A stretch of 38,175 nucleotides of DNA, taken from Pseudonocardiaceae bacterium YIM PH 21723. Its GTDB lineage: Bacteria > Actinomycetota > Actinomycetes > Mycobacteriales > Pseudonocardiaceae. The position numbers and the translations under genes were made by a program. Of this stretch, positions 1-8,283 are shown in pieces (the stretch's first letter is position 1; the number at the start of each line of letters is the position of its first letter). The DNA lies in contig QZFT01000068.1 of the NCBI GenBank assembly GCA_003600225.1, positions 1-38,175 on the forward strand, read 5' to 3'. Under the pieces are notes generated by a model. The model searched no databases. It saw only the letters and a list, made by a program, of their open reading frames with translations, and was not told the origin of the DNA.

Positions 1-293
1 GGTTGTTCCATCTTCAAGATGGATTTGGGGCCCCGGATCCATCTTGAAGATGGAACAACGGCCACCCGTTCACCCACAGGAACACCACCAGTCACAGTGG
101 CCCCACCCGTCACGCGTAGGGCTCCGACAAACGGCGCAGGTCAGCACCAGAAGCGATCAAGCCCCGACCCCGTCCGAGAGCCCAGAACGGCGGGCCCCCA
201 CCCAACAGCCAGGCAGGAAAGACAGGCGGGCCCCCACCCGTCTCCCCCTCCACAGCCCTCTTTCGACAGCCACCAGACCGGACCCAAAACCAC
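1..293. repeat. Non-coding repeat copy A: hairpin plus GC-rich flank
   Basis: The segment opens with a perfect 23-bp inverted repeat (2-24 and 37-59) around a 12-base loop that itself contains GGGGCCCC. It continues as C-rich sequence up to the stop of the ABC permease at 294. Two blocks recur near 26.6-27.0 kb: the 21-base block at 67-87, containing TTCACCCACAGGAACACC, and the block at about 198-275, containing GGCAGGAAAG and a CTTTCGAC end. Open frames here are proline/arginine-rich and differ between copies, so I read it as non-coding. It could end the ABC operon, or be a remnant of a non-autonomous mobile element. Confidence 0.7.
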
Positions 294-1097
294 CTACTTC
301 AACAGGAGCCCCTTGACCCGGCGGGCGGCGATGACGCCGCCGATGACGGTCATCACCGCGAAGTAGGCGACGTGCCAGAGCAGTCCCCAGTGCGGGTGAC
401 CCAGCGCGATCGAGCGGATCAGCTCGATGCCGTGGTACAGCGGGAAGCACTGGATGAGCACCTGCAGCCACTCCGGGTACACCGACAGCGGGTAGTAGGT
501 GCTGGAGAACAGGAACATCGGGATGACGAACAGCATCACCATGTCGAAGTCCTGCCAGCTGCGCAGGAACGTGGCGACGGCCATACCCGCTGCGGAGAAG
601 GCCAGCGCGACCAGCAACGACGCCACCAGCGCCAATAATGCCCAGCCGGGACCGACCAGGCCCATCGCCAGCATGACGATCAGGAAGGTCAGCGAGTAGA
701 TCGCGCCGCGGACCAGGGCGAAGCCGATCTCGCCGAGGGCGACGTCGACCGGACCCATGGGGGTGGCCAGCACCGCGTCGTAGAGCTTGGCGTACTTCAG
801 CCGGAAGAAGATGCTGAACGTGGCCTCCATGATGGCGCCGTTCATCGCCGAGATCGCCAGCAGCGCGGGCGCCAGGTAGGCGGCGTAGTCCACACCCTCG
901 ATCCCACCGACCAGCCTGCCGAAGCCATAACCCAGCGCGAACAGGAAGAACACCGGCTCGAAGAATCCGGTCACGAAGGTGAGCCACGCGCTGCGCTGGC
1001 TGAGCACCGCGCGCTCCATCATCGAACTGGCTCGGCGCGCGTACATACCCGGCGGGATGATCCGCAGCGGTACCAGGGGACGCAGCAGGGTGGTCAT
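294..1097 (-). CDS. ABC-2 type transporter permease (second permease of the operon)
   Basis: This 267-residue integral membrane protein has about six hydrophobic segments and the layout of ABC-2 (NodJ/DrrB-like) permeases. It would form half of the membrane channel of an exporter with the permease encoded just upstream. The start is the ATG at 1097, whose ATGA overlaps the stop of the upstream permease, so translation is probably coupled. A longer open frame runs further upstream, but it lies inside the neighbouring permease gene and reads as out-of-frame arginine-rich sequence. Family members export lipids, oligosaccharides or drugs; the substrate cannot be told from the sequence. The gene ends against repeat copy A. 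Confidence 0.88.
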   Translation of the reverse strand: MTTLLRPLVPLRIIPPGMYARRASSMMERAVLSQRSAWLTFVTGFFEPVFFLFALGYGFGRLVGGIEGVDYAAYLAPALLAISAMNGAIMEATFSIFFRLKYAKLYDAVLATPMGPVDVALGEIGFALVRGAIYSLTFLIVMLAMGLVGPGWALLALVASLLVALAFSAAGMAVATFLRSWQDFDMVMLFVIPMFLFSSTYYPLSVYPEWLQVLIQCFPLYHGIELIRSIALGHPHWGLLWHVAYFAVMTVIGGVIAARRVKGLLLK

Positions 1098-1909
1098 TTC
1101 TCCAGCTCCTTGACGAACAGCCGCATCGTCGCCCAGGTGCCCAGCACGATGAGCAGCACCAGGTAGGTCAGGTGGCCCAGCGCGGACAGCGGATCCAGCG
1201 TGCCCAGAGACAGTCCCCTGGACAGCTCGGTGCTGTGCCACAGCGGCGTTACCCAGGCGATCGCCTTCGCCCACACCGGCAGCGTCTCGACCGGGTAGTA
1301 GGTCCCGGCGAACAACATCATCGGCATCATGATCAGCCGGAAGACGACCTCGAACCCAGGCTGTTTGTCCACCCTGGTCACCGCGAAGGCGACCACCAGA
1401 ACCGAGAAGGCCATGGCGCCGAGCGTGGAACACAGCACCGCGGGTATCACGGCCCAGCTGTGTACCGCCCCCAGCAGCGTCGCGATCACCGCGAACACCG
1501 CGCTCACCGAGAAGGCCCGCAACGCGATCCACAGCAGCGTTCCGCCGGCGATCTGCCGCGAGGACAACGGGGTGGCGTTGATGCCCTGATAGATCCGCAC
1601 CCACTGGAAGTTGGCCAGGATCGGATAGGTCGACTCGAAGGTGGCGGTCTGCAACGCGGCGGTGGTCATCAGTGCCGGAGCCAGCCACACCAGATAACTG
1701 ACGCCGCCGGTGAACTCGGCGATCTTCGGATTGCTCCCCAGGAAGATGGACATGCCGACGCCCAGGGACAGCAACAGCAGCAGCGGGTTCACCACACTGC
1801 TCACGATGGTGCTGCGCCAGCTGCGCTTGTACCAGGTCCAGCTGTACTCGACGTACAGCAGCGGCCCCTGCCAGGCGGGAACCACGCGTCCGATCGATGC
1901 GACGGCCAT
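1094..1909 (-). CDS. ABC-2 type transporter permease (first permease of the operon)
   Basis: A 271-residue membrane protein with six predicted hydrophobic helices after a short cytoplasmic N-terminus, typical of NodJ/DrrB-like ABC-2 permeases. It resembles its downstream partner in layout, including a shared TYYP motif before the last helices (about residue 200 here), so the two are probably ancient duplicates acting as a heterodimer. Its ATG at 1909 overlaps the stop of the ATPase gene as ATGA, and its own stop overlaps the next ATG in the same way. This is a tightly coupled three-gene operon. The cargo is unknown; efflux of a lipid, glycan or antibiotic is the family expectation. Confidence 0.88.
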   Translation of the reverse strand: MAVASIGRVVPAWQGPLLYVEYSWTWYKRSWRSTIVSSVVNPLLLLLSLGVGMSIFLGSNPKIAEFTGGVSYLVWLAPALMTTAALQTATFESTYPILANFQWVRIYQGINATPLSSRQIAGGTLLWIALRAFSVSAVFAVIATLLGAVHSWAVIPAVLCSTLGAMAFSVLVVAFAVTRVDKQPGFEVVFRLIMMPMMLFAGTYYPVETLPVWAKAIAWVTPLWHSTELSRGLSLGTLDPLSALGHLTYLVLLIVLGTWATMRLFVKELEK

Positions 1910-2835
1910 CAGTCCACCAGCTGCCTTCCGGTGAGCCGCAGGAAGACGTCCTCCAGCGTGCTGCGCCGCACCAGGCTGGACACCGGCTCCACCCCGCGCT
2001 GGTGCGCGGCGGACAGGGCACCCTCACCGTCGGCGGTGTACAGCAACAGCCGGTCGGGCAGCACCTCGATCCGGTCCGCCAGGGCCTCCACCTGGGGCAC
2101 CGAGTCCTGCTGGGTGCCGGGGGTGAACCGCAGCTCCAGGACCTCTTTCGTCGAGTACTGCGCGATCAGTTCGGACGGCGATCCCTCGGCCACGATCTTG
2201 CCCGCGTCCATGACGACGAGCCGGTCGCAGAGCTGCTCGGCCTCGTCCATGTAGTGGGTGGTGATGATCTGAGTAACGCCCTCCTGCTTGAGCCGGTAGA
2301 GCCGGTCCCAGAGCAGGTGCCGGGCCTGCGGGTCGAGGCCGGTGGTCGGCTCGTCCAGCAGCAGCAGCTCGGGTTCGTTGACCAGCGAGCGGGCGATGGT
2401 CAGCCGGCGCTTCATACCGCCGGACAGCGGGTCCACCCGGCTCTTCGCCCGGTCGGTGAGCTGGGCGAACTCCAGCAGCTCGTCGGCCTTCTCACCGGCC
2501 TTCGACCAGCTGATGCCGAAGTACCGCGCGTAGATCTGCAGGTTCTGCCGCACGGTCAGCTCGGTGTCCAGGTTGTCCTGCTGGGGGACGACGCCGATCC
2601 GGGCCTTGATCTGCGCCGCCCTGCGGTCCGGGTCCATGCCCAGCACGGCGAGATCCCCGCCGCTGCGCGGCGAGACGCAGGAGATCATCCGCATGGTGGA
2701 GGACTTCCCCGCCCCGTTGGGGCCGAGGAAGCCGAACACTTCACCGGGTCTGACCTCGATATCGATTCCATCCACGGCGGTGAAGGAGCCGAAAGTCTTA
2801 GTCAGTCCGGTTGCGGAGACCATCGCGGCTGGCAT
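1909..2835 (-). CDS. ABC transporter ATP-binding protein (NodI/DrrA type)
   Basis: A 308-residue ATPase that would power export through the two downstream permeases. Visible motifs are Walker A GPNGAGKSS (38-46), the signature LSGGM (137-141), Walker B LLLLDEP (157-163) and the switch histidine H194. The C-terminal 90 residues are the variable extension seen in DrrA/NodI-type exporter ATPases. I chose the ATG at 2835. No Shine-Dalgarno precedes it, but a TAGCTT -10-like hexamer lies six bases upstream, so the message may be leaderless; an in-frame ATG at 2823 is the alternative. The gene is divergent from the LprG-like gene. Confidence 0.92.
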   Translation of the reverse strand: MPAAMVSATGLTKTFGSFTAVDGIDIEVRPGEVFGFLGPNGAGKSSTMRMISCVSPRSGGDLAVLGMDPDRRAAQIKARIGVVPQQDNLDTELTVRQNLQIYARYFGISWSKAGEKADELLEFAQLTDRAKSRVDPLSGGMKRRLTIARSLVNEPELLLLDEPTTGLDPQARHLLWDRLYRLKQEGVTQIITTHYMDEAEQLCDRLVVMDAGKIVAEGSPSELIAQYSTKEVLELRFTPGTQQDSVPQVEALADRIEVLPDRLLLYTADGEGALSAAHQRGVEPVSSLVRRSTLEDVFLRLTGRQLVD

Positions 2836-2841
2836 ACCGGC

Positions 2842-2847
2842 AAGCTA
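2842..2847 (-). promoter_or_regulatory. Candidate -10 element of the ABC operon
   Basis: Read on the minus strand this is TAGCTT, six bases before the ATG of the ATPase gene, with a weak TGACTT about 16 bases further upstream. The spacing fits a transcript that starts at or next to the ATG. Only the match to the actinobacterial TANNNT consensus supports it. Confidence 0.35.
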
Positions 2848-2920
2848 TCGGCGACCCCTGACAAAGTCATGCGATTAACGGAGCCGGAAGGGATCTCCGG
2901 CACCTCGCCGGTTCTCGGTC

Positions 2921-2926
2921 TAGGCT
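2921..2926 (+). promoter_or_regulatory. Candidate -10 element of the lprG-like gene
   Basis: TAGGCT lies seven bases before the ATG at 2934, and there is no purine-rich ribosome binding site between them. This is the arrangement of a leaderless actinobacterial transcript. No convincing -35 is seen. Confidence 0.45.
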
Positions 2927-2933
2927 GTTCGCC

Positions 2934-3620
2934 ATGTGGATCAACAGGATCTCCGCCGCCGGTGTGCTGTTGCTGGGCGCCCTGCTGGCCGGATGCAACG
3001 GGGACACCACCAGCACGGAGAACCTGCCTCAGGGCTCCGAACTGACCAGCAAGGCCGCCACCGCGATGAAGTCGGTGGACGCGGTCTCGCTGGACATCGC
3101 CACCGAGGGCAAACCGAAGGGCCTGCCGCTGACCAGCGCGGCCTTCCAGCTCACCAACAAGGGCGAGGCCACCGGCAAGGCCGTGATCTCGATCATGGGC
3201 CCGGCCGCCGAGTACAACTTCACCCTGGTCGGCGACTCGCTGTACCTCAAGGGCGTGACCGGCGGCTACACGAAGCTGCCGTCCAGCATGGTGACCTCCT
3301 TCTTCGACCCCAGCGCGATCCTCAACCCGGACAAGGGCGTGGCCCACCTGCTGGCCACCGCGAAGAACCCGCAGACCGAGGCGAGCGAGACGATCAACGG
3401 ACGCAAGGCCTACCGGGTCAAGGTGGAGCCGGACGCGACCGCGGTGAAGTCGCTGGTCCCGGTGAGCGGCGAGGTGAAGACCGCACAGGTGTGGATCGAT
3501 GCGGAGAACTCCCAGGTACTGCAGGTGAAGCTGCCGGTGCCCGCCGATTCCGGTGAGGCCTCGGCCACGGTCAAACTCTCCGACTTCGGCAAGCCGGTCA
3601 CCATCCAGCCGCCGCAGTAA
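2934..3620 (+). CDS. LppX/LprAFG-family lipoprotein, LprG-like
   Basis: A 228-residue lipoprotein with a signal peptide ending in the lipobox LAGC (cysteine 21). The mature part matches the LppX_LprAFG fold ([17 protein letters not shown] near the start, a DSLYLKG strand in the middle, an [15 protein letters not shown] segment near the end). Mycobacterial LprG binds triacylated lipids in a hydrophobic cavity and works with the P55 (Rv1410c) transporter to move lipids to the cell surface. The next gene is a P55-like MFS protein whose ATG overlaps this stop as TAATG, the same order as in mycobacteria, which is the strongest argument for an LprG role. The lipid carried is not known. Confidence 0.87.
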   Translation: MWINRISAAGVLLLGALLAGCNGDTTSTENLPQGSELTSKAATAMKSVDAVSLDIATEGKPKGLPLTSAAFQLTNKGEATGKAVISIMGPAAEYNFTLVGDSLYLKGVTGGYTKLPSSMVTSFFDPSAILNPDKGVAHLLATAKNPQTEASETINGRKAYRVKVEPDATAVKSLVPVSGEVKTAQVWIDAENSQVLQVKLPVPADSGEASATVKLSDFGKPVTIQPPQ

Positions 3621-5122
3621 TGAGGTCCCGGGTAGCCATCGGCGTCGGTGGCACAGCGGTCCTGCTGGCCGCGCTGGACGCCTACGTGGTGGTGACGATC
3701 CTGATCCAGATCGTCACCGACCTTGGGGTGCCGGTGAACCACCTGGAGCGGGCGACTCCCCTGGTCACCGGCTATCTGCTGGGCTACGTCGCGGCCATGC
3801 CGCTGCTCGGCCAGCTGTCCGACCGCTGGGGCAGGCGCCTCGTCATCCACCTGTGCCTGCTCGGCTTCGCGCTCGGCTCGGTGCTCACCGCCGTCGCGGG
3901 TGACGTGCCGATGCTGGTGGCCGGCCGCGCGGTGCAGGGCATCGCGGGTGGCGCACTACTGCCGGTGACCATGGCCCTGGTCGGCGACCTGTGGTCCGAC
4001 CGCAGGCGGGCCACCGCGCTGGGCGCGGTGGGCGCGGCCCAGGAACTGGGCAGCGTGCTCGGCCCGCTGTACGGGGCCGTCGTGGCCGGCTGGACCGGCT
4101 GGCAGCTGATCGGCCTGGAGGGCTGGCGCGGGCTGTTCTGGCTGAACGTGCCCCTGGCCCTGCTGTCCATGGTGGCCGTCCAGTTCGCCCTGCCCAAGGA
4201 CCTGAACTCCATCCCGGAGGATCGCCGGGTCGACCTGGTCGGCGGCGGCCTGCTGGCCGTGGCCCTCGGGCTGCTGGTGGTCGGCTTCTACAACCCCGAC
4301 CCCGCCGCCGGCGTGCTGCCGACCTGGGGCCTGCCGTGCATCGCCGGTGGCCTGGTCGTGCTGATCGCCTTCGGTTTCTGGGAGTCGCGGGCCAAGGTCC
4401 GGCTGCTGGATCCGGCCGGGGTGCTGATGCGCCCGTTCCTGGCCGCGCTCGGCGCCAGCTTCTGCACCGGGACCGCGTTGATGGTGACCCTGGTCGACGT
4501 GCAGCTGTTCGTGCAGACGCTGCTGGGCAAGAACTCGACCGAGGGCGCCGCGCTGCTGATCCGCTTCCTGATCGCGTTGCCGATCGGCGCGGTGCTCGGC
4601 GGCTGGCTCGCGGGCAGGCTGGGCAACCGCCTCGTCACCGTGGTCGGCCTGCTGATCGCGACCGGCGGCTACTGGCTGCTGCACGGCTGGCAGATCAACG
4701 TCCTGGACCAGACGTATCCGCTCGGCCTGCCGGTGTTCGACACCGACCTGGCCATCGCCGGGCTCGGCCTGGGACTGGTGATCGCCCCGCTGTCGGCCAC
4801 CGTGCTGGCCGTGGTGCCCGCCGCGCAGCACGGGGTGGCCTCCAGCTCGGTGGTCGTGGCCCGGATGACCGGCATGCTGATCGGGGTGGCCGCGCTGTCC
4901 GCGTGGGGACTGTCCCGGTTCCAGTCGCTGACCAGGAACCTGAACACCCCGCTGCCGTTCGGCATCCCGGCCGAGGAGTTCAGCCGGCTGCTCGCCGCAT
5001 ACCGGACGGCGTTGAACGAGGCGTTGCTGATCCAGTACCGGGAGATCTTCCTGGCCACCTCGGCGGTGTGCCTGGTGGGTGCTCTCCTCGGGCTACTGCT
5101 GGAACGCCGGTCCTCGGCCTAG
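3620..5122 (+). CDS. MFS efflux transporter, P55 (Rv1410c)-like
   Basis: A 500-residue major facilitator with about 14 hydrophobic helices. It has an acidic residue in helix 1 (AALDAYVV) and motif A in the first cytoplasmic loop ([10 protein letters not shown]). It is translationally coupled to the LprG-like lipoprotein through a one-base TAATG overlap. In mycobacteria this pair exports triacylglycerides and contributes to drug tolerance; I infer a similar envelope-lipid role here. Drug/proton antiport alone is the alternative. The stop codon is shared with the convergent acetyltransferase gene: the four bases CTAG at 5119-5122 carry both stops. Confidence 0.88.
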   Translation: MRSRVAIGVGGTAVLLAALDAYVVVTILIQIVTDLGVPVNHLERATPLVTGYLLGYVAAMPLLGQLSDRWGRRLVIHLCLLGFALGSVLTAVAGDVPMLVAGRAVQGIAGGALLPVTMALVGDLWSDRRRATALGAVGAAQELGSVLGPLYGAVVAGWTGWQLIGLEGWRGLFWLNVPLALLSMVAVQFALPKDLNSIPEDRRVDLVGGGLLAVALGLLVVGFYNPDPAAGVLPTWGLPCIAGGLVVLIAFGFWESRAKVRLLDPAGVLMRPFLAALGASFCTGTALMVTLVDVQLFVQTLLGKNSTEGAALLIRFLIALPIGAVLGGWLAGRLGNRLVTVVGLLIATGGYWLLHGWQINVLDQTYPLGLPVFDTDLAIAGLGLGLVIAPLSATVLAVVPAAQHGVASSSVVVARMTGMLIGVAALSAWGLSRFQSLTRNLNTPLPFGIPAEEFSRLLAAYRTALNEALLIQYREIFLATSAVCLVGALLGLLLERRSSA

Positions 5123-5652
5123 AGCTCGCGCAGCAGCCAGAGCTCGTCGAGGTCGATGCCCTGCGCCATCCGGATCCCACCGGGGAACCTGCCGACCAGC
5201 CGGAAATCGTGCCGGGCGTAGTAGGTCTCGGCCCCGAATCCGCCCTTTTCCCGCAGGTAGACCTGACTCAGGCCGAGCGAACGGGCGCGCTCACAACAGG
5301 CTTCGATCAACTCGCCCGCCAGGCCCTGACCCCGGAAGTTGGGATCGACCAGCAGCAGCCGGACGATCCCGCGATGCCTGCGCAGCGGGTCGACCTCCTG
5401 CTCCAGGCTGATGCAGCCGATCAGGTCCTCGCCGGCGTCGGAGACGATCAACGACCCGGCCGGATCCATGGCGCCGGAGGCAATCCGCATGGCCGTGGCC
5501 CGCAGATTGCCTCCGTCAAAATCCGTGCTGTCCAACGGATCGGGCGCCACACTGGCCGACCTGGAGAACAGGTCGGTCAGTTGGTTCACCAGATCCGGCC
5601 CTGGCTTGTCGATCAGGTATGGACCCCGGATCCTGCTCGCCGGACTACTCAT
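5119..5652 (-). CDS. GNAT-family N-acetyltransferase
   Basis: A 177-residue single-domain GNAT protein. The acetyl-CoA binding motif A is visible as [19 protein letters not shown] (about 97-115), followed by the helix and [11 protein letters not shown] motif B region near 145-155. It would move an acetyl group from acetyl-CoA to an amine; the acceptor cannot be predicted. The ATG at 5652 overlaps the ndk stop as ATGA, so it is the second gene of an ndk operon. The 3' end overlaps the MFS gene by four bases (CTAG). Confidence 0.85.
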   Translation of the reverse strand: MSSPASRIRGPYLIDKPGPDLVNQLTDLFSRSASVAPDPLDSTDFDGGNLRATAMRIASGAMDPAGSLIVSDAGEDLIGCISLEQEVDPLRRHRGIVRLLLVDPNFRGQGLAGELIEACCERARSLGLSQVYLREKGGFGAETYYARHDFRLVGRFPGGIRMAQGIDLDELWLLREL

Positions 5653-6059
5653 AGATCAGGGAACCACAGTTTGATCTCGCGGGCGGCCGACTCCGGGGAG
5701 TCCGAACCGTGTACCAGGTTGAACTGGGTCTCCAGGCCGAAGTCACCGCGGATGGTGCCCGGGGTCGCCTTCTCCACCGGGTCGGTTCCGCCGGCCAGCT
5801 GCCGGAAGGCCGGGATGGCACGCGTGCCTTCGACGACGATCGCGACGACCGGGCTGGAGGTGATGAACTCCAGCAGCGACTCGAAGAACGGCTTGCCGTC
5901 GTGCTCCGCGTAGTGCTGCTCCGCGATGGCACGGTCGACGTTCCGCAGCTCCAGCGCGGCCAGGGTCAGGCCCTTGCGCTCGATGCGGGAGATGACCTCG
6001 CCGACCAGACCACGGCTGACGCCGTCCGGCTTGACGAGGACGAGGGTGCGCTCGCTCAT
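5649..6059 (-). CDS. ndk: Nucleoside diphosphate kinase
   Basis: A 136-residue cytosolic enzyme of usual family length that transfers the gamma-phosphate of ATP to nucleoside diphosphates through a phosphohistidine. The N-terminal motif [10 protein letters not shown] and the active-site motif NLVHGSDS with catalytic H117 are intact. A clear GAGGAGA ribosome binding site precedes the ATG at 6059. In many actinobacteria ndk follows valS-folC-DUF4233; here that block lies on the same strand but about 15 kb away (21208-25551). Confidence 0.97.
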   Translation of the reverse strand: MSERTLVLVKPDGVSRGLVGEVISRIERKGLTLAALELRNVDRAIAEQHYAEHDGKPFFESLLEFITSSPVVAIVVEGTRAIPAFRQLAGGTDPVEKATPGTIRGDFGLETQFNLVHGSDSPESAAREIKLWFPDL

Positions 6060-6242
6060 TTCATCTCCTCGCTAGCGCTCGTCGCCTGCATTCGCGATGC
6101 TGCTGTGTTGAATTGTTCGCTCGCACGCTCGCTCACGAGGTGCCACTCCTTTTGATGCTTGAACGACTGTCCGAATTTCGCGCAGCGTAGCCGGATCTTG
6201 TGCGCGGGCACCAGCCGCCCCCACGGTCGACCTGCGATGTTG

Positions 6243-7235
6243 CTATCGATCGTCACCGATCAGCAGGGCGGCATCCAGCTCAGCGTGTGCTCGAGGATTG
6301 TCCCGCCACCACTTGGCGTAGGCCGGATTCGCCTCGACGAGCGAATGGTACGCCTGTGCAACACTCCCGAAGGCCTCATGGGTACGCCCGGACAATGCCC
6401 CATCGGTCCGGCACACCACCATGATCTGCATCCGCAGCGGATCATCAAGCAGCGGAAGCACAACGATGCCCTCGCCGCTGGGCGTGCACGGCGGCACGGT
6501 CGCCACGGCTCCGGCGGCCACCAGGTGCCGGATCAGGCTGCGTTCGGTGGTGTGGTGCCGGATCTTCGGGGTGAAGCCGACGGACATGCACGCGGTGTGC
6601 AGCTGCAACCGGCCGCTGTCGTGTTCCGGCGGCGGAACCACCCATTCGAAGTCGGCCAGCCGGCCCAGATCCACCGGTCCGTCGCCCGCCAGAGCGGAGT
6701 CCGCGGGCACGGCGACGAATCGCGGCTCGGTGAGCAGCGAACGGATCTCCACGCCCCGCAGCTCGTAGCGGTCGAGTCCCTCGAAGCGCTCGAAGACCGC
6801 GATGTGCACGCGGGAGGCCAGCAGCCTGGCCAGCAGTTCCACCCCGGACGGCTCGATCTCCGCGCGGATCTCGAACCCGGGGATCCGCCTGCCCAGTTCG
6901 GAGACCAGTTCGCCGATGAACAGCACCGGCGTACTGCCGACGACCACCGACCGCGGATCGTTGCCCCGCGCGCGTTGCTGGGCGACGACCAGCAGGTGAT
7001 CCAGGTCGCCCAGGATGTGCCGGGCGGTGCCGACGACGTGCCTGCCCAGTTCGGTGGCCGAGCTTCCGCTGGCGGTGCGGATGAAGAGCTGGCCGCCGAC
7101 GAGGCGTTCCAGCCGCCGCAGCTGCGCGGTCAACGCGGGCTGGGTGAGCCCCAGCTGACTGGCGGCCTTGCTGACGCTGCCCGTGTCCGCTACGGCACAG
7201 ACCGCACGCAGATGTCGTAGTTCAAGATCGGGCAT
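6243..7235 (-). CDS. LysR-family transcriptional regulator
   Basis: A 330-residue regulator. The N-terminal winged helix-turn-helix is plain (LELRHLRAVCAVADTGSVSKAASQLG, then LTQPALTAQLRRLE, about 4-45), followed by a substrate-binding domain (about 90-300). Length is normal for the family. It is divergent from the first protease gene across 207 bp, the arrangement in which LysR proteins often control the neighbour, so control of the protease array is a reasonable guess but unproven. The effector is unknown. Confidence 0.92.
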   Translation of the reverse strand: MPDLELRHLRAVCAVADTGSVSKAASQLGLTQPALTAQLRRLERLVGGQLFIRTASGSSATELGRHVVGTARHILGDLDHLLVVAQQRARGNDPRSVVVGSTPVLFIGELVSELGRRIPGFEIRAEIEPSGVELLARLLASRVHIAVFERFEGLDRYELRGVEIRSLLTEPRFVAVPADSALAGDGPVDLGRLADFEWVVPPPEHDSGRLQLHTACMSVGFTPKIRHHTTERSLIRHLVAAGAVATVPPCTPSGEGIVVLPLLDDPLRMQIMVVCRTDGALSGRTHEAFGSVAQAYHSLVEANPAYAKWWRDNPRAHAELDAALLIGDDR

Positions 7236-7352
7236 AACGCCAATTTATCCCCACGGCCTATGTCCGACTGCCTGCCTTTCGGCCCATTCTCCCCGAATCC
7301 GAGTACCGCGTTTCAGGCTAGCTGCTCCGAACGAGTGGGCTTGGCTGTTAAG

Positions 7353-7363
7353 TCCACAGTGGA
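7353..7363. promoter_or_regulatory. Perfect 5-1-5 dyad between the LysR and protease genes
   Basis: TCCACAGTGGA is a perfect palindrome around one base, in the divergent intergenic region. It could be an operator for the LysR protein. A near-identical dyad (TCCACTGTGGA) occurs at 26739-26749 inside repeat copy B, so it may be a commonly repeated sequence instead. Confidence 0.25.
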
Positions 7364-7402
7364 TCTGTCGTTACCGGTCATTGTCCGGGAGCGTCGCACG
7401 TA

Positions 7403-7435
7403 TGCCGGACCCTGCATCCGGCCCCTGCGAAAGGA
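7403..7435 (+). promoter_or_regulatory. 5' leader of protease 1: small hairpin and conserved ribosome-binding block
   Basis: TGCCGGA and TCCGGC form a small stem (7404-7422) that recurs upstream of protease 2 at 8242-8260. It is followed by CCCTGCGAAAGGA (7423-7435), seven bases before the ATG. The same 13 bases precede proteases 2 (8264-8276), 3 (9105-9117) and 5 (10714-10726) at nearly the same distance. AAAGGA pairs with the 16S rRNA tail; the conserved CCCTGCG part is not needed for that. Confidence 0.6.
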
Positions 7436-7442
7436 ATAGCAG

Positions 7443-8153
7443 ATGCGTATTCGCGCATTCGGAATTCTGCTGGCCGCGATGGCCGCCGTCATTCTGCCGA
7501 CCCAGACCTCCATCGTGGACTCGCAGAACACGGCCGAACGAATTGTCGGCGGGCACGACGCCACCGAGAGCTACGGCTTCTACACCAAACTGCTGGTCAA
7601 CGGGGCGTTCAACTGCGGCGGCTCACTGATCGCCCCGGAGTGGGTCGTCACCGCGCAGCACTGCGTGCTGTTGCAGCCGACCTCGGTGCGCATCGGCGGC
7701 AGCACGATCAGTGGCGGCGAGGAGATCAAGATCGCCAGCACGGACAGCGTCGGCCCCGACTTCGGCATCATCAAGCTGGCCTCCCCGTCGAAGCAGGGCA
7801 CGCCGATCCCGATCACCGACGACGCCCTGGCCGTCGGTGCCGCGGTGCGAATCCTGGGTCACGGCACGACATGCCCGACCGACGGCTGCGGCTCGGCCGC
7901 CAAGACGCTGCAGGAATTGGACACCGCCCTGGCCGCCGGATGTGGCGCGGGCGCCCAGGAACTGTGCGTCGGCGACACCAAGGGCAAGGGAGCCTGCCGG
8001 GGCGACTCCGGCGGCCCGATGATCATCAAGGTGAACGGCCGCTGGGAGCTCGGCGGCGCCACCAGCCGGGGCTCCTCGGTCTGCGGGAACACGCCCGCGA
8101 TCTACGAGAAGGTGCCCGCCTTCCGCGACTGGATCAAGGCGCACACCGGCTGA
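7443..8153 (+). CDS. Secreted S1A serine protease 1 of 5
   Basis: A 236-residue exported protease of the chymotrypsin family. It has a signal peptide, then a propeptide ending in R33 before IVGG (34-37), so activation by cleavage after arginine is likely. The triad is H73 (TAQHC), D106 (DFGIIKL) and S189 (GDSGGP). The residue at the S1-pocket bottom (chymotrypsin position 189) reads as glycine (GKGAC), not the aspartate of trypsin, so trypsin-like Arg/Lys specificity is not expected. There is no C-terminal extra domain. It opens a five-gene tandem array and is divergent from a LysR gene. AAAGGA precedes the ATG. Confidence 0.93.
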   Translation: MRIRAFGILLAAMAAVILPTQTSIVDSQNTAERIVGGHDATESYGFYTKLLVNGAFNCGGSLIAPEWVVTAQHCVLLQPTSVRIGGSTISGGEEIKIASTDSVGPDFGIIKLASPSKQGTPIPITDDALAVGAAVRILGHGTTCPTDGCGSAAKTLQELDTALAAGCGAGAQELCVGDTKGKGACRGDSGGPMIIKVNGRWELGGATSRGSSVCGNTPAIYEKVPAFRDWIKAHTG

Positions 8154-8241
8154 TTCGATCTTAGGCCGATCGCGTGAGTTTACTGTCAATATCGGAAATA
8201 GGCTTTTCTCAAAGAAACCCTTAAGGCACGGTGCCAGGTGT

Positions 8242-8276
8242 GCCGGATCCTGCAACCGGCATTCCCTGCGAAAGGA
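8242..8276 (+). promoter_or_regulatory. 5' leader of protease 2, copy of the protease 1 leader
   Basis: The stem GCCGG/CCGGC (8242-8260) and the block CCCTGCGAAAGGA (8264-8276) repeat the layout upstream of protease 1. This shows that the duplication unit included the 5' untranslated region. Confidence 0.55.
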
Positions 8277-8283
8277 CAATTAA

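Noticed and set aside
19-366. Open frames of 90-115 residues over repeat copy A
   Set aside because: Low-complexity Pro/Arg/Thr sequence, not conserved in frame in copy B, and running into the opposite-strand permease gene.
294-2027. Single 577-residue open frame covering both permease genes
   Set aside because: Only its last 267 residues form a membrane protein; the first part is out-of-frame sequence of the neighbouring permease.
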